A DNA stretch of 15,782 nt, from contig VXZL01000208.1 of the NCBI GenBank assembly GCA_009845505.1, forward strand, positions 1 to 15,782. Reading direction: 5' to 3'. This document shows, in pieces, positions 7,636-13,429 of this stretch; positions within the stretch are counted from its first letter, which is position 1, and the number at the start of each line of letters is the position of its first letter. Source of the DNA: Candidatus Poribacteria bacterium (GTDB taxonomy: Bacteria > Poribacteria > WGA-4E > WGA-3G). The notes beneath the pieces were generated by a model that saw only the letters and a list, made by a program, of their open reading frames with translations, was not told the origin of the DNA and searched no databases. The position numbers and the translations under genes were made by a program.

Positions 7636-8439
7636 ATGAATTTCAAGGCTGACTTTCAGGTTGATTTGACTGGTGAACAGGTTGCGTTTTTTCGGGATAA
7701 TGGGTATCTGAGCATTCCGCGCATCACAACGGATGAAGAGATTGAATGGCTCAAGGGTATTTATGACGAGCTCTTCACGGAGCGGACTGGGGAAGCGGAG
7801 GGACGCTATTTTGATCTGGCGGGTCCACGTGCGCACAACGGACGGGAGACGTTGCCCCAGGTATTAGGTCCAGAGGCACAGTTTCCTGAACTCCGTGAGA
7901 CGGTCTATTTCCGAAACGCGCATCGGCTTGCTGCGAAGCTGCTCGGTGTCGAAGCCGAGAAGGTCAACGGTGGTGGGCACATGATTTTGAAGCCTGCGCA
8001 CTACGGTAACGAAACCCCATGGCATCAAGATGAGGCGTACTGGAATCCTGAAATTGTGCCGCATAGTTTGAGTGTCTGGCTGCCACTTGACAAAGCGACG
8101 GTTGAGAGCGGCTGTCTCCAATTCATCCCGAAATCGCACAAGGGTCAGGTACGTTGGCACCGTCATATTGACAACGATCCGCTCGTGCATGGGTTGGTAA
8201 CAGATGACGTTGACACATCAGAGGCGGTGGCGTGTCCGATACCTGCTGGTGGGGCGACGTTCCATCACTGTAGAACTTTGCACTATTCCGCGCCGAACAC
8301 TACAGCAGAAGTGCGACGTGCGTATATTCTCGTTCTGGGTGGACCGCCGCGGAAGCGGGATAAACCGGCGCATCGTCCGTGGCAAATGGAAGAGCAAGAG
8401 GCACTCGCACAACTGAAATCGTTAGCAAAGGAGCATTAA
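7636..8439 (+). CDS. PhyH-family Fe(II)/2-oxoglutarate dioxygenase
   Basis: The product (267 residues) has the phytanoyl-CoA dioxygenase layout. Members hydroxylate small organic substrates with Fe(II) and 2-oxoglutarate in the cytoplasm. The iron-binding HxD is in WHQDEAYW (His130, Asp132), the distal histidine is in CRTLHYSAPN (His216), and the likely 2-oxoglutarate-binding arginine is in the following VRRAYIL segment (Arg227/Arg228). The N-terminal FFRDNGYLSIPRI block and LQFIPKSHKG are also typical. The substrate cannot be read from sequence. The frame extends to a GTG at 7627 that overlaps the sppA stop. The ATG at 7636 is preferred because family proteins start near this point, but neither start has a clear Shine-Dalgarno, so coupling to sppA translation is likely. 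Confidence 0.92.
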   Translation: MNFKADFQVDLTGEQVAFFRDNGYLSIPRITTDEEIEWLKGIYDELFTERTGEAEGRYFDLAGPRAHNGRETLPQVLGPEAQFPELRETVYFRNAHRLAAKLLGVEAEKVNGGGHMILKPAHYGNETPWHQDEAYWNPEIVPHSLSVWLPLDKATVESGCLQFIPKSHKGQVRWHRHIDNDPLVHGLVTDDVDTSEAVACPIPAGGATFHHCRTLHYSAPNTTAEVRRAYILVLGGPPRKRDKPAHRPWQMEEQEALAQLKSLAKEH

Positions 8440-8440
8440 G

Positions 8441-9118
8441 ATGAAGAAAATAAAGGATATGTCCTGCGCTGAATTATGTGTCCTCCTACAGAGGCTTGTT
8501 TCTGAGTCCATCCTTGCTTCGCGCGAACGGCTGCTTGTATTGCTCAGTGAACACAGTTCACCGAAAAACAGGGAGCGATTGGAGACAGAATTCCGCGAAT
8601 TCTTCTGCGGATATGAAAGTCTTGCCTTATGGTTGGAGGAATACGAAGAGGATCCACTTGACGGGTTGGATATGCATACTTCAGTCGCTAAGAAGTTAAA
8701 GCGGCATCGCGAATATATCCTCACTAATCGCAAGACGACGCTGGAGGAACGGATGGTCCGCCGAATGGGAGGCTACCTCAAAAGCGATCCAATGCCAGAA
8801 AAGAAAATCGCCGAGTTGCCAGAAGCGGAATATCGGAAATTGCTGCATGCGTTGGTTAATCAGGAACTCTTTATTGTCCACGCGAAGGTTACCTTGCTGC
8901 TCAAAGAGAATCTGCCCTACCAGAAATTATCGGAGGCATTTCGGGAGTTTTTCGTTGCGTATGAACTCCTGGAACTCGCACTGGAGGACTATCACTACGA
9001 TCCCGATGAGGGATTGGAATTGCGTCCAGAGGTCGCCGAAAGGTTAGAGCAAAGCGTTGCTGAAATTGAAGCTGGGACGGCTGAAGTGATTCCGCTTGAG
9101 GAAGTTGCCAGAGTCTAA
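8441..9118 (+). CDS. Unrecognised helical protein made of two tandem copies of an ~85-residue unit
   Basis: No known family is recognised in this 225-residue protein. It contains an internal duplication. Residues 51-93 (FREFFCGYESLALWLEEY...) align with 167-209 (FREFFVAYELLELALEDY...) at 20 of 43 identities without gaps. The preceding segments (about 7-50 and 126-166) also align after a three-residue shift through AE...LL..LV....LL.E. A linker of about 30 residues rich in Arg and Lys separates them. The composition (many Glu, Leu, Lys; no Gly clusters, signal peptide or membrane segment) suggests a soluble helical protein. It starts one base after the PhyH stop with AAGGAG at 8428-8433, and the next gene's AAGGAGG overlaps its own stop. 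This points to an operon with the P-loop/deoxyribosyltransferase-like gene that follows. Confidence 0.8.
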   Translation: MKKIKDMSCAELCVLLQRLVSESILASRERLLVLLSEHSSPKNRERLETEFREFFCGYESLALWLEEYEEDPLDGLDMHTSVAKKLKRHREYILTNRKTTLEERMVRRMGGYLKSDPMPEKKIAELPEAEYRKLLHALVNQELFIVHAKVTLLLKENLPYQKLSEAFREFFVAYELLELALEDYHYDPDEGLELRPEVAERLEQSVAEIEAGTAEVIPLEEVARV

Positions 9119-9133
9119 GGAGGCTTTGAAGTT

Positions 9134-10174
9134 ATGAAAGTCATCTGTACCGGCATCAGTTGTTCGGGACGCAAGGAGTTAATGGCAGATTTCGCGACCT
9201 TCTGTGTGCAAAAAGGGCTGAATATCGGTTTCTTTAATGTCGGGGACTTTATGCGCCAAATCGGGGCGGAATCCCACGTTGATTTTACGGAAAAGGTGCT
9301 TGATTCGGATCCAGCGGTTCTATCGTTAGCACGGCGGACGGCTTTCTATGAAATCGCGCAACTCGCTGCAGATTATCAACATGCTATTATCGGATTGCAT
9401 GCCTCTTTTCGGTGGCGTGGCAGTCTCCTTGAAGGATTCTCTTACAAAGATATTGAAATTATCCAACCCGACATGCTCATCAACGTTGTTGATAATATCA
9501 CCGATATATCGGAACGAATGGAACAGTCTGTGCAATGGTCAGGCACGGGGAAAGCGACCCTCAATGTCTGGTTGGATGAGGAAGAGTTCCTGACTCGACA
9601 ACTGGCACAACTTATTGAGAAACCCTATTACGCTGTCGCTAAACAACACGATCTCGAAAATTTCTATGAACTCCTCTTTTCGCCGAGGAAGCCGGTCTTC
9701 TATCTCAGTTATCCGATTACGCTCTTAAGGGACACCCCAGAGGAGATTGAGAAAATCCGTGAGATGGGCGAACAGTTGAGTCGTTCGTTTATTGTCTTTG
9801 ACCCGCTCTCTATTAAGGATATGGCACTCGTTACCCGCACGAAAGTTGATGGTGCTGACCCGCTGAACCTGCCCCCAACGATGAGTGAGATGGATGATGA
9901 TGTGATCCAACAGATTAAAACTCGGACAATCTCTCGAGATTATCAATTTATCCACCAGAGCGATTTTGTGGTCGTTCTCTATCCTACGGACAAATTGTCA
10001 CCGGGTGTGTTGAGTGAAATGAACTACGCTTCCCGTTATAATAAACCGGTGTATGCGGTTTACAGTGAGACGCGGAGTATCTTTTTTGAGAATTTGTGTG
10101 AACGGATTTTTGATACCTTTGAGGAGCTTGAAGACTTTTTGTGCGAAACGTATCGGATAAATGAGGTGAAATGA
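9134..10174 (+). CDS. Adenylate-kinase-like P-loop domain fused to a nucleoside 2-deoxyribosyltransferase-like domain
   Basis: The 346-residue product appears bipartite. Residues 1 to about 175 begin like an adenylate kinase or AAA_17-type P-loop NTPase (MKVICTGISCSGRKEL, followed by IGFFNVGDFM). The Walker A is degenerate: GISCSGRK has Arg where the invariant Lys is expected and Lys where Ser/Thr is expected. Residues 187-310 resemble nucleoside 2-deoxyribosyltransferase (Rossmann-like, DRTase/SLOG-related) domains: VFYLSYPIT, then SDFVVVLYP, then SPGVLSEMNYASRYNKPVYAVYSE. In that last block Glu295 occupies the position of the catalytic glutamate. Such domains cleave or transfer the N-glycosidic bond of nucleosides or related nucleotides. 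The substrate is unknown. AAGGAGG at 9117-9123 serves as ribosome binding site. The neighbours suggest an accessory, possibly stress- or defence-related role, which is inference. Confidence 0.75.
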   Translation: MKVICTGISCSGRKELMADFATFCVQKGLNIGFFNVGDFMRQIGAESHVDFTEKVLDSDPAVLSLARRTAFYEIAQLAADYQHAIIGLHASFRWRGSLLEGFSYKDIEIIQPDMLINVVDNITDISERMEQSVQWSGTGKATLNVWLDEEEFLTRQLAQLIEKPYYAVAKQHDLENFYELLFSPRKPVFYLSYPITLLRDTPEEIEKIREMGEQLSRSFIVFDPLSIKDMALVTRTKVDGADPLNLPPTMSEMDDDVIQQIKTRTISRDYQFIHQSDFVVVLYPTDKLSPGVLSEMNYASRYNKPVYAVYSETRSIFFENLCERIFDTFEELEDFLCETYRINEVK

Positions 10175-10183
10175 TACCTATAT

Positions 10184-10189
10184 GGAGGA
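10184..10189 (+). promoter_or_regulatory. GGAGGA ribosome binding site that sets the start of the putative antitoxin
   Basis: GGAGGA lies seven bases before the ATG at 10197. The reading frame also opens at an ATG at 10182, but that codon precedes and overlaps the ribosome binding site, so the start is placed at 10197. Confidence 0.7.
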
Positions 10190-10196
10190 AGTTGAT

Positions 10197-10574
10197 ATGG
10201 GAAATCCAACTAAGAAGTTGAAAAAAGCGGACATTGAAGCACAGCAGCCCCTTGAGAAGCCCATTTCTGCGCGAGGTTTAGAAGGTGCTTATAGCGATGA
10301 TGAACCCGAGTATACACTGGATGCGCTGGTCGCAGTAAATCCTGACTATAAAGGCACTCGCGAGGCGTGTAACGCTATAGTGCCTATCCCTGCGCGGGGT
10401 TTAGAAGGTGCTTATAGCGATGATGAACCCGAGTATACACTGGATATGCTGGTCGCAGTAAATCCTGACTATAAAGGCACTCGCGAGGCGTGTAATACTA
10501 CGGCGCGCGCGCCCGCATGCAGTGATGAGCCTAAGTCCACGATCAAACGAAAGGAACGAAATGAGAGAGCGTGA
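10197..10574 (+). CDS. Putative antitoxin with tandem MazE-tail-like repeats
   Basis: The 125-residue, probably disordered protein holds two copies of a 35-residue unit (25-59 and 66-100) that differ at one residue (Ala43 versus Met84). A decayed third copy may follow (ACSDEPKSTI at 107-116). Each unit contains PEYTLDALVAVNPDYKG, which resembles the toxin-wrapping C-terminal tail of MazE antitoxins (Escherichia coli FTLAELVNDITPEN). No AbrB-type DNA-binding domain is evident; only a short Lys-rich N-terminus precedes the repeats. The 3' end overlaps a MazF/PemK-like gene by 14 bases, the usual antitoxin-toxin order. The antitoxin role is inferred from the tail resemblance and position; the family is not otherwise recognised. 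The start at ATG 10197 rests on GGAGGA at 10184-10189. Confidence 0.65.
   Translation: MGNPTKKLKKADIEAQQPLEKPISARGLEGAYSDDEPEYTLDALVAVNPDYKGTREACNAIVPIPARGLEGAYSDDEPEYTLDMLVAVNPDYKGTREACNTTARAPACSDEPKSTIKRKERNERA
10268..10495 (+). repeat. Two direct copies of a 105-bp unit (period 123 bp) inside the putative antitoxin gene
   Basis: Copy 1 is 10268-10372 and copy 2 is 10391-10495, with an 18-bp spacer. Base-by-base comparison shows three differences: 10274 A/10397 G, and 10323-10324 GC/10446-10447 AT. That is 102 of 105 identical. The period is a multiple of three, so gain or loss of a unit keeps the frame. Identity at synonymous sites implies a recent duplication or ongoing gene conversion. 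Confidence 0.95.
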
Positions 10575-10899
10575 CGTAATCATTGTCTATTTAAAGGATG
10601 CCGAGGGGCGACTAAAACTGAGACCTGCGGTTTGCCTACGACAGTTACCACACAATTATCGCGCTTTCATCGTTTGCGGTCTCACCACAAGGTTGCAGTA
10701 TTGTGTCGAAGGTTTCGACGAAATTGTCACACCTCAAGACGATAATTTGGAGCAGCTTAGGGAAACTTCTTTAATCCGACTTGGCTTTCTAAGTCAAATA
10801 CAGGTGGATGAGATAATAGGGCACATCGGCTCTATTTCCGAGGAACGGCAAAAACGGTTGTTGAGGAAATTGAGTGATTATCTCAAAGAAAATGAATAA
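10561..10899 (+). CDS. PemK/MazF-like toxin
   Basis: The 112-residue product fits the MazF/PemK beta-barrel endoribonuclease pattern. It has an N-terminal strand (RDVIIVYL at 4-11), a RPAVCL block (21-26) matching the family RPAVV, FIVCGLTT (37-43) at the family PLTS position, a central acidic stretch, and then LETSLIRLGFLSQI followed by an IGSISEERQKRLLRKLSDYL helix, the usual family ending. The N-terminal glycine of the GD motif is replaced by Arg (ERDV), and several family positions are approximate. MazF toxins cleave mRNA at short sequences and are held inactive by a MazE-type partner. The start at ATG 10561 is preferred over an upstream in-frame ATG at 10522 because AAGGA (10551-10555) precedes it. 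It overlaps the upstream gene by 14 bases. Confidence 0.75.
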   Translation: MRERDVIIVYLKDAEGRLKLRPAVCLRQLPHNYRAFIVCGLTTRLQYCVEGFDEIVTPQDDNLEQLRETSLIRLGFLSQIQVDEIIGHIGSISEERQKRLLRKLSDYLKENE

Positions 10900-10999
10900 T
10901 AGCCTACTCCAAGTAGCGAAGTGGGATGAAGCTGCCATTCGAGCGAGGGCGGAGGAACTCGCGGAGAAAGCGCTCAAAATCTGGGTTTACCCGGAATAA
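10892..10999 (+). CDS. 35-residue ORF resembling the C-terminal end of DUF262/DUF1524 (GmrSD-type) nucleases
   Basis: The ATG at 10892 opens a frame ending at TAA 10997-10999. The product reads MNNSLLQVAKWDEAAIRARA, then EELAEKALKIWVYPE. The pattern W-x-x-x-x-I-x-x-R-x-x-x-LA-x-x-A-x-x-IW-x-x-P recalls the conserved C-terminal end of DUF262/DUF1524 HNH-type nucleases. The rest of such a protein is absent upstream, where the MazF-like gene sits. The start overlaps the toxin stop by eight bases, and the next gene begins three bases after its stop, so translation by coupling is possible. It is either a remnant of a lost nuclease gene or a real small protein. No convincing Shine-Dalgarno is present. 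The family resemblance is from memory of the motif. Confidence 0.45.
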   Translation: MNNSLLQVAKWDEAAIRARAEELAEKALKIWVYPE

Positions 11000-11001
11000 A
11001 A

Positions 11002-11247
11002 ATGGATGCACTTACTATGACGGATGATCAAATTTTAGAACTCGGTTTTAAGGCGTTGATTGACAAGCTTGGACCTGATGGAATGGTGCGTTTTATCCAT
11101 CAATTTGAGGCAGGCAGAGGCGATTACACAAAAGAACGGCAGCAATGGGTAGGAATGTCTGATGTTGAAACCCTCGCGAAACAGATTCAACAGAGTGAGA
11201 ATACCTCTGAGTGTGTTGCCAAAGCCCTGAAAACTGCAATACAATAA
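11002..11247 (+). CDS. Small conserved-looking protein of unknown function with a GDYTKER motif
   Basis: The 81-residue soluble protein contains MTDDQILELGFKALIDKLGP, then GMVRFIHQFEAGRGDYTKER, then QQWVG. The block GMVRF...GxGDYTxxR resembles a small uncharacterised family often seen beside toxin-antitoxin or other accessory genes, but no function is assigned with confidence. The C-terminal third is a probable helix. The start at 11002 lies three bases after the preceding small ORF. An alternative ATG at 11017 would remove five residues, and neither has a strong ribosome binding site. The following rimK-like gene starts six bases after the stop. Function cannot be inferred from sequence here. 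Confidence 0.7.
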   Translation: MDALTMTDDQILELGFKALIDKLGPDGMVRFIHQFEAGRGDYTKERQQWVGMSDVETLAKQIQQSENTSECVAKALKTAIQ

Positions 11248-11253
11248 CGCGAT

Positions 11254-12138
11254 ATGAAAATTGGTATCCTCTCCCGGGGCCCTCAAAACCACTCTACGCG
11301 TCGTCTCAGTGAAGCTGCTTTCAATGCAGGACACACCGCCGAGATTTTAGATCCTTTCGGTTTCTACCTCCATATAGGTGAAAATGGCAATCGAATTACC
11401 TATCACGGAAAACCCGCAGAGGATTTTGATGTCCTCGTGCCGCGTCTCAGCCGTACAACCGTGCGGTATGGCGAAGAGGTTGTGGCGCATTTTGAATGGA
11501 TCGGTACGCCTGTGGTGAATCGAGCGAAGGCGATCGCGGCGGCTCGCCATAAATTCCACTCCCTCCGTATCCTGGCACAGCACGGGTTACCCGTCCCACC
11601 GAGCCTCACTGTCGGTTCCGCCACATTTTTAGAGAACGCCGTAGCCGAAATGGGAGATTATCCGTTTATCTTAAAACCGTTTCACGGGACACACGGTAAG
11701 GGCGTTATGTTGCTGGATACGCCGACCTCCCTCACTTCAGCCGTAGATGCGCTGTGTGATTTGCACGAGGATTACGTCATTCAGCCCTTTATTGCAGAAG
11801 CCGGGGGTGTTGACATTCGTGTTCTCGTCGTAGGGGGTGAAGCGATTGCGGCGATGAAAAGGAGCGCGCCTGCTGGCGAATTCCGGGCGAATATTCACAG
11901 GGGAGCATCCGGGGAGACAGTCTCATTATCAGAGACATACACCGATGTTGCTATCAGAGCGGCAGCAGCACTTGAGTTAGAGATAGCAGGGGTTGATCTG
12001 CTCCAGACAAACGAGGGACCCGTTGTGCTGGAGGTTAACCCGTCGCCAGGGTTTGAGGAACTGGAATCTGTTACAGGGGTCAATATTGCAGATGCGATTA
12101 TCGGATTTGTAGTAGCATTTGCGCGAGGACGCGGATGA
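11254..12138 (+). CDS. rimK: RimK-like ATP-grasp ligase
   Basis: The 294-residue product matches RimK along its length. RimK is the ATP-grasp ligase that adds glutamates to the C-terminus of ribosomal protein S6, and close relatives join amino acids to other carboxylates. Visible blocks are MKIGILSRGPQNHSTRRLSE, then ILDPFGFYLHI; VPRLSRTTVRYG; ARHKFHSLRILAQHGLPVP with Lys100; FILKPFHGTHGKGV with Lys141 and a glycine-rich loop; DIRVLVVGGE; GEFRANIHRGA; and the metal-binding ending VVLEVNPSPGFEEL (Glu260, Asn262). The substrate may be S6 or another acceptor; no ribosomal gene lies nearby. The stop overlaps the next gene's start (ATGA). No Shine-Dalgarno is obvious, so it probably depends on readthrough from upstream genes. 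Confidence 0.88.
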   Translation: MKIGILSRGPQNHSTRRLSEAAFNAGHTAEILDPFGFYLHIGENGNRITYHGKPAEDFDVLVPRLSRTTVRYGEEVVAHFEWIGTPVVNRAKAIAAARHKFHSLRILAQHGLPVPPSLTVGSATFLENAVAEMGDYPFILKPFHGTHGKGVMLLDTPTSLTSAVDALCDLHEDYVIQPFIAEAGGVDIRVLVVGGEAIAAMKRSAPAGEFRANIHRGASGETVSLSETYTDVAIRAAAALELEIAGVDLLQTNEGPVVLEVNPSPGFEELESVTGVNIADAIIGFVVAFARGRG

Positions 12139-13301
12139 ATGATACTCCGAAAAAAATCTTGATGTTCAATCACGAATTTCCGCCAATCGGTGGCGGCGGG
12201 GGTTGGGTGAGTTATTTCTTAGGTAAGCACTTCGCTGCAGCCGGACACGATGTGCATCTAATTACTTCGCAATTCCGTGATTGTCCGACCGACGAGACGG
12301 TAGAGGGTTTTCATGTGCATCGAGTGCGTGCGCTTCGGAAGAACCGGGATGTATGTGCTGTTCATGAGATGCTGACCTATGCTGTTAGTTCAAGTCTTTA
12401 TGGACTGCGGTTCGCAAAGCAGTTTAAACCCGACATCGTCCAAGTGTTTTTTGGTATTCCTGCCGGTGGGGGTGCGTATCTTTTGCGGAAACGCCATAAT
12501 GTGCCATACCTCGTGTTTTTAGGCGGTCGCGATGTGCCGCGTCGGAATCCCGATCCGCCGTATTATCGGTGGTTATACCTGTTCCTGAAGCCTGTTATCC
12601 GCTCGATTTGGAATAATGCGTCAGCGGTGGTTGCGTGTAGCGACGGCTTACGTGAACTCGCGCAAGAGACGGCTCCTGATGTGAAGATGGATGTGATTCC
12701 TGACGGTTTAGACTTAAGCCGATTTGAGCCATCGTCTCGTGAGCCGGACCCAGAAAGAGTCCGAATCCTCACAATCGGGCGGCTCATTCCACGCAAGGGT
12801 TTCCAATTTCTGATCCGCGCCCTGCCGCAAATCGTTGAGAACGCAGCACACGACTTTGAAATTGAAATTGTCGGCGATGGACCCTATCAGAAAGAACTCC
12901 TGAAGTTGGCATCAGACCTTGACGTAACCGATCATATCCGTTTTGCAGGTGCCGTGCCGTATTCGGAGTTGCCTGGGAAATACCGCGGTGCCGACATCTT
13001 CATTTTGCCGTCGCTTGCAGAAGGCATGCCCCTTGTCGTTTTAGAGGCGATGGGGACAGGACTTCCGATTGTTGCGAGTCGCGTTCAAGGCATCGAAGAA
13101 CTTGTAGCCGAGGACGTTAACGGCGCGCTTTTTGATCCGGGGGATGCCGACGAACTGGCACAGAGCCTGGTCAAACTCATCAACGCCGGAAAAAGACGTG
13201 TTGAGATGGGTGAAGCCAGCGTTGCACGCGTTCAACCGTACGATTGGAAACACATCGCCGAGGCTTATTTAACCCTCTATGCTGATATTCTGTCTGTTTA
13301 A
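12135..13301 (+). CDS. Family 4 (GT-B) glycosyltransferase
   Basis: The 388-residue product is a retaining GT-B enzyme that transfers sugar from a nucleotide-activated donor, probably at the inner face of the membrane for polysaccharide or glycolipid synthesis. The N-terminal domain has FPPIGGGGGWVSYFLGKHFA. The C-terminal domain has ILTIGRLIPRKGF (Arg216, Lys221 in the phosphate-binding region), IEIVGDGPYQKEL, and the E-x7-E motif EGMPLVVLE (Glu296, Glu304) within SLAEGMPLVVLEAMGTGLPI. It has no signal peptide. It overlaps rimK by four bases (ATGA), the clearest translational coupling in the window, so it may be co-regulated with the ligase. Donor and acceptor cannot be told from sequence. 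Confidence 0.93.
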   Translation: MNDTPKKILMFNHEFPPIGGGGGWVSYFLGKHFAAAGHDVHLITSQFRDCPTDETVEGFHVHRVRALRKNRDVCAVHEMLTYAVSSSLYGLRFAKQFKPDIVQVFFGIPAGGGAYLLRKRHNVPYLVFLGGRDVPRRNPDPPYYRWLYLFLKPVIRSIWNNASAVVACSDGLRELAQETAPDVKMDVIPDGLDLSRFEPSSREPDPERVRILTIGRLIPRKGFQFLIRALPQIVENAAHDFEIEIVGDGPYQKELLKLASDLDVTDHIRFAGAVPYSELPGKYRGADIFILPSLAEGMPLVVLEAMGTGLPIVASRVQGIEELVAEDVNGALFDPGDADELAQSLVKLINAGKRRVEMGEASVARVQPYDWKHIAEAYLTLYADILSV

Positions 13302-13330
13302 CCTTGACGCTGTGTCTCTCGTCCTTGCGG

Positions 13331-13406
13331 TTTTTGCTTAAGTTTTCAAAACCCTAAAGGACGTTAGGATTAAGCAAAAATCACCGTGAAACGAAGTGGA
13401 ACGGTG
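13331..13406. repeat. Nested palindromes in the gap before the polyol dehydrogenase gene
   Basis: The outer arms TTTTTGCTTAA (13331-13341) and TTAAGCAAAAA (13370-13380) are perfectly complementary. Inside them lie a palindrome GTTTTCAAAAC (13342-13352) and a stem CCTAA (13353-13357)/TTAGG (13364-13368). Directly after comes CACCGT (13382-13387)/ACGGTG (13401-13406). Neither strand shows the stem-then-T-run of a standard intrinsic terminator. The structure could be a regulatory leader for the gene at 13430 or a dispersed palindromic repeat. Confidence 0.6.
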
Positions 13407-13429
13407 CCCAGATTTAATAGGTAAAAAAA

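Noticed and set aside
10401..10583. Reverse-strand 60-codon frame across the antitoxin repeats as an antisense gene
   Set aside because: No ribosome binding site or recognisable domain. It is explained by the repeat sequence of the plus-strand gene.
11254..12138. RimK-like gene as a D-alanine ligase or glutathione synthetase
   Set aside because: The start, the VPRLSRTTVRYG block, the RANIHRGA block and the length match RimK rather than the Ddl or GshB patterns.
13304..13332. TTGACG at 13304-13309 as the -35 box of a promoter for the 13430 gene
   Set aside because: No acceptable -10 hexamer occurs 16-18 bp downstream (the sequence there is GC-rich, GCGGTT).
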